64,000 nt of DNA from Gemmiger sp. An50 (GCF_002161595.1 NZ_NFID01000007.1:1-64000); one strand, 5' to 3'; numbered from the stretch's first letter, positions 26,667 to 35,229 are shown. The notes: generated by a model from the letters alone, not told the origin. Numbers and translations are program-made.

Positions 26667-26713
26667 CGACATGTGCAGCAACCTATGCCTTCTATGGACT
26701 GGGCGAGGCAATA

Positions 26714-26926
26714 TCAGATTAGAATTGCCTCGGCCAGTTGATTATCGATATTGTAGCGCCCGTCTTTGATAGAAACAACGCAACCACCTTTCAAGTGGGC
26801 GATCACTGTAATCGGCTCCCCTTCATAGCACCCAAGAGAAAATAAAAACGCGTTCAATTCCTCATCATCCGTATTAATTTGCCGGACGAAATACTCTTTT
26901 CCTTCCAAGGCATCCTTCAAAGTCAT
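26714..26926 (-). CDS. feoA: Ferrous iron transport protein A
   Basis: A 70-residue SH3-like protein (TVIAHLKGGCVVSIKDGRYNIDNQLAEAILI) that supports FeoB. The N-terminus, MTLKDALEGKEYFV, is typical. I prefer the ATG at 26926 with AGGTGAG 5 bases upstream; a GTG three codons earlier is possible. It lies 115 bases upstream of feoB. Confidence 0.93.
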   Translation of the reverse strand: MTLKDALEGKEYFVRQINTDDEELNAFLFSLGCYEGEPITVIAHLKGGCVVSIKDGRYNIDNQLAEAILI

Positions 26927-26987
26927 TCTTCTCACCTGTCATCAAAATATCAGTTAGCATAAAGCAACCAATGTACGATAAAAATCG

Positions 26988-27043
26988 GTTAGCACATTCT
27001 AACCGGTCTCCCAAATAATACATCATCCTTCTTATGTTGTCAA
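26988..27043 (-). promoter_or_regulatory. feoA promoter with iron-box-like operator
   Basis: Minus strand: -35 TTGACA (27043-27038), 17 bases, -10 TATTAT (27020-27015), then GTTAG-CACATT-CTAAC at 26988-27003, extended by CG on both sides. A weaker second copy (GTTAGCATAAAGCAAC) is at 26953-26968. Confidence 0.75.
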
Positions 27044-27090
27044 GATGAAATCAACAACAAATTTCGATGAATCAAAAAACATGAATCAAT

Positions 27091-27120
27091 TTGAACCTTG
27101 ATAGCTGTTTGTGGTATAAT
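27091..27120 (+). promoter_or_regulatory. Promoter of the second DtxR-family gene
   Basis: -35 TTGAAC (27091-27096), 18 bases, -10 TATAAT (27115-27120), 38 bases before the ATG. No regional palindrome lies here. Confidence 0.75.
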
Positions 27121-27157
27121 AAAAAAATTAAATCAATACACAGACAGGGGGGTACCT

Positions 27158-27544
27158 ATGGCGATTCATGAATCCGGTCAAATGTATCTGGAGACGATTT
27201 ATATTCTCTCAAAAACAAAAAGCCTTGTGCGCGCCATTGATGTTGGGGAGCATTTGGGATACTCTAAACCCAGCGTCAGCAGAGCTCTGTCCATTCTGAA
27301 GAAAGACGGATATGTTCTGGTGGATTTAGATGGTGCAATCAAATTGACGGAAGCCGGCCTGGAGATTGCGCAAACGATGTACACGCGTCATACCGTCCTT
27401 TCTGAGATGCTGATGCGCTTAGGTGTAGATGAAAAAACAGCAACGGAAGATGCATGTCGAATCGAGCATGTGATCAGTGCAGCATCCTTTTCTGCAATTC
27501 AGCAACACGTGAAGCAGTCTTTGGAAAAAAAGGCGAAGGAATAG
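27158..27544 (+). CDS. Second DtxR/MntR-family metal-dependent repressor
   Basis: 128 residues from the ATG at 27158, which follows AGGGGGG; an upstream in-frame start is not supported. N-terminal winged helix (GEHLGYSKPSVSRALSILKKDGYV), then the metal-binding helix region (TRHTVLSEMLMRLGVDEKTATEDACRIEHVIS). It diverges from feoA and lies 3.4 kb from the first DtxR-family gene. One of the two probably reads iron and the other manganese; which does which cannot be told from sequence. Confidence 0.9.
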   Translation: MAIHESGQMYLETIYILSKTKSLVRAIDVGEHLGYSKPSVSRALSILKKDGYVLVDLDGAIKLTEAGLEIAQTMYTRHTVLSEMLMRLGVDEKTATEDACRIEHVISAASFSAIQQHVKQSLEKKAKE

Positions 27545-27579
27545 CCCATGAGCGTCACTCATTCCCTTTTTACGTGAAA

Positions 27580-27700
27580 ATATGCTGGGTCCAAATATCT
27601 GGATACCTGCCGAGAAGCTCATGCACGACTTGCCCATAAAATAGAAATGCGAATTCTGGATTTGGGATGCAGCCGAGAACCGTCTGATGCTTGAAGCAGA
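27580..27700 (+). pseudogene. Fragment of a SAM-dependent methyltransferase
   Basis: LGPNIWIPAEKLMHDLPIK in one frame continues, after a shift at about 27643, as EMRILDLGCSREP. This is the N-terminal pattern of class I methyltransferases (GPN...L, then VLDLGCG). Only ~40 codons remain. Confidence 0.4.
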
Positions 27701-28164
27701 TCACGGGCGATTTATGAATTTAATAAAATTCACCGGTACCAGTCGTTAGAATAAAGCAATAAAAGAAGTCGGACAGCATAACCGCTGTCCGACTTCTTTT
27801 ATTGTATTCTCTCAGGCAACAACCCATCCATTCGCTATCTCTCTGGCTGCAGGAGACAAACTGCTCGATATTTCGTCACGTATCTTTCCTCTCACAATCC
27901 AAAGCCGATAATTTCAAAACACTTTACTAGCAGACAGTCTCTTTTTATTAAGATTTCTTCCATCGAAGCAATAATACAGAATTGGCACCACAACAATAAA
28001 TCCAGACAAATCCGATAACACGATATGTCCTCATTTTATTTGAAACAAATCGCTCCGTGAATTTCATCCGACGGAGTCTTTCATGCTGAGACCACCTTGT
28101 TTTTATCTTGCAAAGGAACAGATAAGACCGCAAATACATTTAAACATATCCCGTTTTTAGAAAT
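27701..28164. other. Gene-free interval with a strong terminator
   Basis: A 17-pair stem (AAAAGAAGTCGGACAGC at 27761-27777 with its complement at 27784-27800) ends in TTTT on both strands and is a clear bidirectional terminator. The rest, to the ZIP promoter, shows no gene I can support; a 63-codon minus-strand frame lacks a ribosome site. Confidence 0.7.
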
Positions 28165-28172
28165 GTCAACCG

Positions 28173-28224
28173 TTGACATACTATATTCAAAGTGATATAC
28201 TTAATTCGGTTAGCTATTGCTAAC
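28173..28224 (+). promoter_or_regulatory. ZIP-gene promoter with iron-box-like operator
   Basis: -35 TTGACA (28173-28178), 17 bases, -10 TATACT (28196-28201), then the perfect palindrome GTTAGCTATTGCTAAC at 28209-28224. The -35 is itself part of an inverted repeat (TGTCAACCGTTGACA). Confidence 0.85.
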
Positions 28225-28245
28225 TAGCTGGGAAGGGGGTATACT

Positions 28246-29047
28246 TTGGACCATACCGTTTTGCTCGCCCTTTTTCTTACGCTGCTAGCTGGACTTAGTA
28301 CCGGAATCAGCAGCTACATCGCATTTCTCAGCCGACACACCAATCGCAAGTTTTTGTCGATTTCTCTGGGATTCTCTGCTGGTGTCATGATTTACGTCTC
28401 ATTGATCGAGATATTTTTCAAAGTACAGGATGCTCTGATCGCCGAGATGGGCACTCGACTAGGCAGCGGGATAACGGTTGCAGCTTTTGGGGGCGGTATG
28501 CTGGTGATTGCGATAATTGACAAACTGATTCCAGCTACAGAAAATCCACACGAAGTAAGACTCATGGAGGACTCGGAGATGGGTTCTATACAGCCTGAGC
28601 GTTTGATGCGTATGGGTGTTTTCACTGCGCTTGCAATCGCAATACACAACTTCCCGGAAGGCCTTGTCACATTTTTCGGCTTTGCAGGAACCAAAAACAG
28701 CCATCCCTATTGTTGTAGCCATTGCAATTCATAATATTCCGGAGGGAATCGCAGTGTCCGTTCCCATTTATCAGGCCACAGGTTCACGGCAAAAGGCCTT
28801 TTATTATTCTTTCCTTTCAGGACTCGCAGAGCCCTTAGGCGCTCTTCTTAGCTGACTGGTTCTGCGCCCCGTTATGAGCGCCTCTGTATTTGGGATCCTG
28901 TTTGCCGGCGTAGCAGGTATCATGGTGTTTATTTCCTTTGATGAACTTCTTCCGGCTGCCCGGGAATATGGCGAGCACCATCTATCTCTCTACGGTCTTA
29001 TTTCAGGCATGGTCGTTATGGCGATCAGTCTATTACTGTTTTTGTAA
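28246..29047 (+). pseudogene. ZIP-family (ZupT-like) metal transporter, broken twice
   Basis: The protein matches ZupT-type ZIP transporters through its length: N-terminal helices, [10 protein letters not shown], a second motif [12 protein letters not shown], and the last helices ending [19 protein letters not shown] and [11 protein letters not shown]. The frame shifts near 28685 (after FFGFAG). An in-frame TGA at 28853-28855 falls after GALLS, where homologues have a tryptophan. TTG start with a GGAAGGGGG site. It would import Fe2+, Mn2+ or Zn2+. The promoter and operator are intact. Confidence 0.85.
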
Positions 29048-29179
29048 AAGTCCTACCGTGAAGCATACAGTTTTACAAATTATGTGCTTGATCCAATAAC
29101 AGCTATCCTTTATCTAAGCTCAAGCATAACTCTAGTTTCAGAGCAAAAATACCATGAGTTACAAGCAAGGAGTGTTTTT

Positions 29180-29359
29180 ATGTTTGAATACAAAGGCATC
29201 CCCATGGTCAATATTCCGGTTCCTGCGGAAAAAGTGGATTTGTTTCATTTTGACCCCTTTAATCCTGATGGTCACTGCCGCTGTGGGCACGATGGAAATC
29301 ACGGTTGCCGAAAGTGTTGTCATAAGCATGAAAGCAACGCGAACGAAGCGTCCCAATGA
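29180..29359 (+). CDS. Small Cys/His-rich protein, possible metal binder
   Basis: 59 residues behind AAGGAG. The N-terminus is MFEYKGIPMVNIPVPAEKVD; the last ~30 residues carry HCRCGHDGNHGCRKCCHKH. The dense Cys/His tail would bind a transition metal. It lies 130 bases after the ZIP relic and could be a metal chaperone or a transporter partner. No family recognised. Confidence 0.55.
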   Translation: MFEYKGIPMVNIPVPAEKVDLFHFDPFNPDGHCRCGHDGNHGCRKCCHKHESNANEASQ

Positions 29360-29540
29360 TTCTACATCGTTTGGAGACTGCTGTGAATAAAATGCTTTCC
29401 TGACAAATTGCTTTTCTGCTGTGTTCAGGGCTATAAAACAATAACTTTAACGCAAATACAGAAGCGCAGACATTGTCCCCCTAATGCCTGCGCTTCTGTA
29501 TTTACACACCAATGATATCGTATTTCCCTCATAGGAATGT

Positions 29541-29990
29541 TCATGTCTCGGGCTTTTTCCAATGGCTCAACTTCGACAGCCGCTCTTCTAAATAGACTCT
29601 GACCTGGTCCGGTGACCATGTCTCATTGGACATATGACTCTCCAGGAAATTCAGTAGTTCGTTAAGGCTTGTGTAAACAAATTTTCCGTCTGCATAGCAC
29701 CACTTGCAGTATGTTTCATTGAAGGAACCATCCGGCTCCCGACTAATGTTGGTGTCCTCCAGCGGCATGCCACAGCATTGACAGACCAACTGTCGAGGCG
29801 AGCCCAACAGCGTATTAATGGACACATCAAACAGCCTGGAAAGCAGCTTCAAAGTTTCTGTATTGGGCACTGTTTCGCCAGTCTCCCAACGGGAAACCGC
29901 CTGTCGGGTCACATGGACCTGCTGCGCCAGCTGCTCTTGGGAGAGTCCGTGGTTAGTGCGTAGTTCCAGAAGAATTTCTTTTGTATCCAT
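29541..29990 (-). CDS. XRE-family regulator with C-terminal zinc ribbon
   Basis: 149 residues from the ATG at 29990 (AAGGTGG site). The N-terminal ~60 are a Cro/C1-type helix-turn-helix (LSQEQLAQQVHVTRQAVSRWETGETVPNTETLKLLS). The C-terminal part has a zinc-ribbon-like CQCCGMPL ... CKWCYADGKF. Such fusions are common stand-alone regulators in Clostridia. It is divergent from the 30421 gene, whose control region it may read (inference). Confidence 0.85.
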   Translation of the reverse strand: MDTKEILLELRTNHGLSQEQLAQQVHVTRQAVSRWETGETVPNTETLKLLSRLFDVSINTLLGSPRQLVCQCCGMPLEDTNISREPDGSFNETYCKWCYADGKFVYTSLNELLNFLESHMSNETWSPDQVRVYLEERLSKLSHWKKPET

Positions 29991-30319
29991 GTCAATCACC
30001 ACCTTACCTGGATTGTACCACAGCAGGAACCAAAAGCAAAGCAACCATCCGTTGCTCTACCCCTGTTCCCACAAACGAACTAACAAGACATATGTATACT
30101 TTAAGTTGGATTTGACGACTTCTGTCGTTGCGGTCACAGCGAAATTGGAAAAACGCACCCAAACCACTCACTGCGATGAATTTATTGAAAATTACTGAAC
30201 GGATACCATCCGTTTTATAATAAAAATATCCGGTGGTGAGCGACAGCAGCCATCCATGACAAAGGCCCCTGTCGAAAAAATCCCCACTTGTTCTTGGTGA
30301 CAAAACCTCAACAAAGCGA
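29991..30319. other. Divergent intergenic region
   Basis: The control region between the XRE regulator and the ATC-hydrolase-like gene. No gene seen. Apart from the promoter at 30320-30348 described separately I find no clear element. Confidence 0.5.
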
Positions 30320-30371
30320 TTGATTGCAACGCAAGAATGCAGTATAGTAAAGATGGTTAGCAATAGGCAAC
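30320..30371 (+). promoter_or_regulatory. Promoter with degenerate iron-box-like site
   Basis: -35 TTGATT (30320-30325), 17 bases, -10 TATAGT (30343-30348), followed by GTTAGCAATAGGCAAC at 30356-30371. One half matches the regional palindrome exactly; the other differs at two positions. Confidence 0.5.
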
Positions 30372-30420
30372 CGTCAACCGGAAACATCGCTGAAAGATAC
30401 AGTGATACGGAGGCAGTTAT

Positions 30421-31140
30421 ATGCACACGTATTATCAAAAAAGCAAGAATAAGCTCCAGCGGGAAATGAACAATTATCTGAAACTTATCAAGCCTGAACT
30501 GGAGGAGATTTTCCGAAAGCCCTATCCCCAGATTTTCGCTGAGGTTTGGGAGTATTACGAGCAGGAGATGCTGGAACATTTTACTTTTATCGGCGGCGAC
30601 AGAAGCAGCGGAACGAAAAATCTAACTGGCTGTATGTTCTTTATTGCCATTGGTGTTGTGGGAAAACGATACGGTCTTTCCATCCAAGACTGGGGACGTC
30701 TGTCCACCACCCTCTATGAGCGGTACTTTGACAGAGTTCCCCGACCGTTGCGCCGGCTGATTGGTGGAGTGTTCAACCATTGCCCTGATCTTGTCAACAA
30801 GGCATTGCATCGCAAAGACAGAAAGAATGCGGAAAACGCTGCGAGAAACCCGGGAAGCTTTGTAACGCAGACCATGACCCCCACAGAAGAGTACCCCGTC
30901 ATCTATCACAACCAGGTTTGCCCCATCTATGAGTTTTGCAAAGCGAGAGGCTACATGGAGTATCTTCCTTACATGTGCAATCTGGACTATGTAATGTTCC
31001 ATGCCTTTGGTGTTGCTCTGTACCGGGAAAAAACCTGTGCAACCGGGGATGACGTGTGCGACTTCAAGATGAAACGCGGCGCAGCAATTCCTGCTGTGTG
31101 GCCTCCGCATATTTTAGATGAATCTGATCCACTGAAATGA
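30421..31140 (+). CDS. L-2-amino-thiazoline-4-carboxylate hydrolase-like protein
   Basis: 239 residues, soluble. The C-terminal part with CDFKMKRG and the central YNQVCPIYEFCKARG-like stretch match the ATC hydrolase family (PF14196), which opens 2-amino-thiazoline-4-carboxylate towards cysteine; many members in gut Clostridia have no tested substrate. The start at 30421 follows GGAGG. It heads a plus-strand series with two membrane proteins and a methyltransferase. Confidence 0.8.
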   Translation: MHTYYQKSKNKLQREMNNYLKLIKPELEEIFRKPYPQIFAEVWEYYEQEMLEHFTFIGGDRSSGTKNLTGCMFFIAIGVVGKRYGLSIQDWGRLSTTLYERYFDRVPRPLRRLIGGVFNHCPDLVNKALHRKDRKNAENAARNPGSFVTQTMTPTEEYPVIYHNQVCPIYEFCKARGYMEYLPYMCNLDYVMFHAFGVALYREKTCATGDDVCDFKMKRGAAIPAVWPPHILDESDPLK

Positions 31141-31183
31141 TTCTTTCCTCGCGTTAGGAGTACCATAAAAGGAGAAAACCATT

Positions 31184-31408
31184 ATGAAAAGAGTGATTAA
31201 AGGCGGATTTTTGACACTGAGTGGTACGATTGGAATTACTGGAACGATGATGGTTGCGATGCAAAGCCCAGCAAACGCATGGGTAACACCACCGGGAAGA
31301 ATGATCATAAGTATTTTTGAAAACGGGTTATCCCTTCCTGCAATTTTGTTTCTTGTACTGTTCGTTTGCGGATTGTTTTTTATCCTGACAGACAATATAA
31401 CAGATTAA
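31184..31408 (+). CDS. Small two-helix membrane protein
   Basis: 74 residues with AAAAGGAG before the ATG. A basic N-terminus and hydrophobic stretch (FLTLSGTIGITGTMMVAM) and a strong C-terminal helix (LPAILFLVLFVCGLFFILT). It lies 43 bases after the ATC-hydrolase-like gene and is probably cotranscribed. No family recognised. Confidence 0.65.
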   Translation: MKRVIKGGFLTLSGTIGITGTMMVAMQSPANAWVTPPGRMIISIFENGLSLPAILFLVLFVCGLFFILTDNITD

Positions 31409-31590
31409 CTGGTCTTCGCATATCGGAAACTGAGTTGTGCGGTAAAACAGTAGAACCAATGGACATAAACATGTCGCTTCTTCTTGTGAGGGTTATGATT
31501 CCAGTTCTCCCCTGCTCTTCTGAGCTTGCTATCGGATTAATAAGCTACACTTGGGCGGCGAGATAAGACATGGTGCTTAACGCACAAATG

Positions 31591-31606
31591 GTTAGCAACA
31601 ACTAGT
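31591..31606 (+). promoter_or_regulatory. Degenerate iron-box-like site
   Basis: GTTAGCAACAACTAGT upstream of the gene at 31641. One exact half-site, the other with two differences from CTAAC. Weak alone; listed because of its position and the family of sites nearby. Confidence 0.3.
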
Positions 31607-31640
31607 TAAACAACTCCCTTGTAGATGAAAGGGGATGCAT

Positions 31641-32156
31641 ATGAACTGGATGCGCACTTTTTTAGATGGGCTCGCCATGGCAGCTTACTTTAACCTGTTC
31701 GCCGGGTTGGCAGCGCTGTATTGTCCCAGGCTGATGTTCCCTTGTTATCCCCCCGCCATCATCAAGGCAGCGAAAGAGCCGCCTACCTCGACAGAAAAAT
31801 GTTCTTACTGGCTTTGGATCTGTTTCGGAGAACTTCTGCCCCTTCTTCTTTTTGGTGCGATCAGTGCTTTGGATGGCGGGACAACACGATTCTGGTGTCT
31901 GACCCTGACTGGGTATATCCAGTGGATGATGGTCAATTTCTGTGATTTGTTCTTCCTGGATTTCTGGCTGATTCAAAAGAAGGCAAAAAACCGGTTCGTC
32001 ATCCCCGGCACCGAGGGACATCCTGATTATACGTTCAAAAACTGGATGAAGAACTACGCTCTGCCGGAGCACCTTCTCCAATGGCCGTTTTTGATGTGTC
32101 CCATCCTGGCAGTAGCTCAAGCGGGACTAGGGCTGCTTCTCAATATATTTTGGTGA
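31641..32156 (+). CDS. Four-helix membrane protein of unknown function
   Basis: ~171 residues; GAAAGGGG lies 6-8 bases before the ATG. Four hydrophobic segments: LAMAAYFNLFAGLAALY, LWICFGELLPLLLFGAIS, WMMVNFCDLFFLDFWL and FLMCPILAVAQAGLGLLL. Conserved-looking polar stretch RFVIPGTEGHPDYT. I do not recognise the family. Confidence 0.7.
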   Translation: MNWMRTFLDGLAMAAYFNLFAGLAALYCPRLMFPCYPPAIIKAAKEPPTSTEKCSYWLWICFGELLPLLLFGAISALDGGTTRFWCLTLTGYIQWMMVNFCDLFFLDFWLIQKKAKNRFVIPGTEGHPDYTFKNWMKNYALPEHLLQWPFLMCPILAVAQAGLGLLLNIFW

Positions 32157-32457
32157 ACTTATGAGGTGCAGAAGATTGTAGCCACCCGCCCGGCGCTATA
32201 TCTAATCCAGGAAATCACATTTTATCTTTTCTGCGAGGAGATTCTTTATGACGCTTGCAACACTCACCGCCTCTTCTCCACAGTAACTTTTACAGGCAAG
32301 AGCGGTGCCACCTTCTCTCCGGCTTACAAAGCGTGATCTGGTTGATCTGTCGCCCAGCTCACGGCGATGACAGACCTAGCCGGCGGGCACTTGGCGCGGA
32401 CGGATGATTATTCAAATTGATTACAGAATTCATCAAGACTTAAACAGGAGGATAACC
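32157..32457. other. Intergenic region
   Basis: No gene of normal size. A 12-codon frame with its own GAGGAG site (ATG 32250, MTLATLTASSPQ) could be a leader peptide but there is no supporting evidence. Confidence 0.4.
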
Positions 32458-33270
32458 ATGTCCAAGTTAGGTGTTGTAGAAGACACGCTGTTTGTCCCCA
32501 TGCTGGGCAGAATCTATGCCAGTGAGCACTGTCCAAATGTTTTGTACGATCAAAAGGCGCTGGAACTGAAAAATAAGCTTCCGACCGACCTGCTTGGAAA
32601 GGGCGGCCAGAGCCAGTATACCCTGCTGGCCTCCGCCGTCCGATCCTACAATATGGATCGAACCGTTCAGGCCTTTCTGGAACACAGTCCGGACGGCGTA
32701 ATCGTCCAACTCGGCTGCGGGCTGGAGACAGCTTATTATCGCTGTGACAACGGGCATACACATTGGTATGCTGTGGATCTGCCTCATGTGATGGAGTATC
32801 GACGGAAGCTGCTTCCGGAGCCGGAGAGGGAAACTTACCTCGCCGGAGACGCCTTTGCAGAGAACTGGATCAGACAAGTTCGCACCGATGTACCAAATGC
32901 GCCGATTCTGGTCACCGCCGGGGGACTGTTCCATTATTTTGAGGAGGCCAAGGTTGTAGGCCTGTTGCAAACACTACAGCAATATGGAGAGATAACGCTT
33001 GTTTTTGATACTGTAAACAAAAGTGGCATGGCTATGATGCGAAAAAAATACATGAAGCAATTGGGCCATGCCGATGCGCAGATGTTTTTCTATGTAGATT
33101 CGGCAACGGAGCTGACTAAAAAAATCGGCGGTAAAGTCAAGGTTCTTGCGGAGGAACCATACTATTACCACATCCCCAGGAATGGTCTGAAATTGTCTAC
33201 AAAAATCAGCATGACAGTTTCTGATGCTTTGCGCATGGTGAAAATGATACAGCTGAATTTGTTAAAGTGA
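32458..33270 (+). CDS. Class I methyltransferase, LCM (leucine carboxyl methyltransferase) type
   Basis: 270 residues from ATG 32458, behind ACAGGAGG. The SAM-binding motif reads VQLGCGLETAYYR, the LGaGLDTR-type variant of the LCM/PPM family, followed by WYAVDLPHVMEYR. These enzymes methylate carboxylates or small molecules such as polyketide or peptide intermediates. The substrate is unknown. Last gene of the plus-strand group beginning with the ATC-hydrolase-like gene. Confidence 0.85.
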   Translation: MSKLGVVEDTLFVPMLGRIYASEHCPNVLYDQKALELKNKLPTDLLGKGGQSQYTLLASAVRSYNMDRTVQAFLEHSPDGVIVQLGCGLETAYYRCDNGHTHWYAVDLPHVMEYRRKLLPEPERETYLAGDAFAENWIRQVRTDVPNAPILVTAGGLFHYFEEAKVVGLLQTLQQYGEITLVFDTVNKSGMAMMRKKYMKQLGHADAQMFFYVDSATELTKKIGGKVKVLAEEPYYYHIPRNGLKLSTKISMTVSDALRMVKMIQLNLLK

Positions 33271-33334
33271 GAAAGCAACAATGAATATCACAGAATTTCG
33301 TCAAAAATATCCGGCAGATATATTTGTATTGCCT

Positions 33335-33785
33335 ATTAGCATAAAGGTACTTGTCTTCAACTACCAGTTTGACTTCATTTAGACCTCGGCCACGCACCAT
33401 TGGAAGAAATCGGATCCAGCCGTCCTTGTCATCTCTCTCCTTCTCGGCTGCGCAAGAATCTCGCGATAGCCATCCTAGTTTACCTCCATGCCTACATTTT
33501 CAAACTCTCCGCCCCAGTTGCGGCCCAGGTAGATTCCATACATATAGACATGCGGACAACGTCCGCTTTGCAGAGTATGGTTCCTCTCGTTCCTCAACAT
33601 AGACGTACACTTTTTTGTTCAGTTTGCTGATAGTCTAAGCGATACTTCGCTTGTCCATAGGGCCTCGGTAATATCTCTCCACATGCCGCACAGATACTCC
33701 TGCCAGATACATTGCAATGAGAACTTCTTGAACGCTGCTTTCACGACGGCGATACCGCTCAATGATTGTGGTCTCACTTTACCGT
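33335..33785 (-). pseudogene. Decayed IS256-family transposase
   Basis: Minus-strand fragments in shifting frames match mutator-type transposases in order: ERYRRRESSVQEVLIAMYLAGVS, RDITEALWTSEVS, SKLNKKVYVYVEERE, NWGGEFENVG, DKDGWIRFLQ, then MVRGRGLNEVKLVVEDK. Several frameshifts and at least one stop; the C-terminus and ends are missing. Confidence 0.7.
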
Positions 33786-33895
33786 ATCCATTAGCATAAA
33801 GTGAGACGACACCGCAATGGAACGAGATTTTTTAAGGGTATTTTTCCTAATATCATCATTTAGAACACAAAAACGCTGCTCATGAAACCTATTCT

Positions 33896-34293
33896 ATGAG
33901 CAGCGTTTATATGATTTTTGAAGCAAAAGAGAATGGCGTCAGTCCTGCAAAAAAAGCACTTTGTCACGAATTCTTGGCATATTTTTTAAGCAGTAAAGAA
34001 ATTCCATTTCCTACATCTGACGAAGACAAAGACGCCCGTTATACCTATCCATATAGGAAATTCAAAGATAACGCAGAACGATACCGAGAAGATCAATTAA
34101 GGTGCGTGATAGAATCACAAGGGATGCAAACTCCTTCATTTCTACCAGATTATTCTGCAACACAGATTATACGATTATCGAGATTGTTGTTGAAATTGGC
34201 TCGCAAAAGCTCGGCCGCGTTTGCAAATATATTTAAATCTGGCGTGGTATTACGCCTAGTCATTTCCGTAATCAGTTGTCAGAGAACACATGA
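33896..34293 (+). pseudogene. Probable AraC-family regulator remnant
   Basis: From about 34157 one frame reads DYTIIEIVVEIGSQKLGRV, a stop (TAA at 34230), then GITPSHFRNQLSENT. This is the end of an AraC helix-turn-helix domain with one nonsense codon. Upstream, a 148-codon open frame starting at 33896 shows no family I know and runs out of frame with the AraC match. AraC regulators often neighbour siderophore operons. Confidence 0.4.
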
Positions 34294-35075
34294 TGTCTTC
34301 CTTTTGGAAGAATCATTGGCGCATGAGATACAGGATCACTGATTACTTCGCAATCCAAACCGTATACATTTTTCATCAACTTAGAGGTAATGATTTCAGA
34401 TGGAATGCCATGAGCTATAAGTTGACCATTTTTCATGGCAAACAAATGGTCTGCATAGCGTGCCGACAAATTGATATCATGTAATACCATGACAATGGTG
34501 GTTTGATGCCTTCGATTAAGATCGGTTAGCATATCCAGAATTTCGACCTGATAGGCGATATCCAGAAAAGTGGTTGGTTCATCCAGCAACAAGATATCCG
34601 TTTGTTGAGCCAATGACAATGCAATCCACACCCGTTGCCGTTGACCGCCGGATAATTCGTCTACGGCTCTATCTGCGAGGTCTGTGATTCCCATAATTTC
34701 CATTGCTTCGTTCACAGAATCAAAGTCTTCTTTTGTCATACTTTTTAAAAACTGGCGATATGGGAAACGCCCCCGACATATAAGGTCCATCACCTGAATA
34801 CCTTCCGGGACTATTGGTGATTGCGGCAAAAGCCCCAGCGTTTTTGCCAATTGTCTGGGTGGAATTTTTGATATGGATTTCCCGTCCAATATAATTTGCC
34901 CTTTTTGAGGCATTAAAAGTCTGGAAATAGTTTTCAGAAGAGTTGACTTTCCACACCCGTTTGCGCCAAGAATGACGCTGATTTTATTTTGAGGAATGGC
35001 CAGGCTTACATTGGAAATAATCGTTTTATCGGAATATCCGACATCCAAATGTTCGACCATCAATGTATGGAAAGA
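34272..35075 (-). CDS. Ferric-siderophore ABC transporter ATPase, start removed by element insertion
   Basis: FepC/FhuC-type ATPase: Walker A GANGCGKST, signature LSGGQRQR, Walker B ILLLDEPTTFLD, H-loop VLHDINLSARYAD. The frame reads through the element border at 35075. The first usable ATG at 35060 has no ribosome site. Excising the element rejoins ATG-AAG at 55433-55428 with TCTTTCCAT at 35075-35067, giving an intact ~269-residue protein behind AGGAGTC. The cognate permease and binding-protein genes lie at 55490-58565. Confidence 0.93.
   Translation of the reverse strand, partial: SFHTLMVEHLDVGYSDKTIISNVSLAIPQNKISVILGANGCGKSTLLKTISRLLMPQKGQIILDGKSISKIPPRQLAKTLGLLPQSPIVPEGIQVMDLICRGRFPYRQFLKSMTKEDFDSVNEAMEIMGITDLADRAVDELSGGQRQRVWIALSLAQQTDILLLDEPTTFLDIAYQVEILDMLTDLNRRHQTTIVMVLHDINLSARYADHLFAMKNGQLIAHGIPSEIITSKLMKNVYGLDCEVISDPVSHAPMILPKGRHHVFSDN
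35073..35075. repeat. Left attachment trinucleotide AGA
   Basis: AGA here and at 55425-55427 flank the 20.35 kb element. TnpX-type serine recombinases recombine at a GA dinucleotide, which fits. Position is fixed by the requirement that the ATPase frame be restored. Confidence 0.75.
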
Positions 35076-35149
35076 GATTTGTCAAGGGTGTTTTACCATT
35101 CAGCAACGAATTAAGGCATAAACAATATCACATTTTTATAATGCTTTTT

Positions 35150-35180
35150 GACCACAATCAGTCCGGCACTGACTGTGGTC
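35150..35180 (+). terminator. Terminator-like hairpin at the left end of the element
   Basis: GACCACA-A-TCAGT pairs with ACTGA-C-TGTGGTC around a CCGGC loop, followed by TTTATTTT. It may insulate the cargo operon from chromosomal transcription. Confidence 0.65.
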
Positions 35181-35229
35181 TTTATTTTGGAAATGACATT
35201 TTCCCCTTAAATAAAGGAATCAATCGTCG

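Noticed and set aside
27948-28139. Minus-strand 63-codon frame
   Set aside because: Basic, no ribosome site, no recognised family; probably non-coding or very old relic.
28853-28855. TGA in the ZIP gene as a recoded tryptophan codon
   Set aside because: TGA ends other genes here (for example the SNF2 helicase at 37965-37967), and the same gene also has a frameshift, so plain inactivation is simpler.
35073-35077. Second GA at 35076-35077 as the left border
   Set aside because: Joining there puts the ATPase out of frame; the GA at 35074-35075 restores it.
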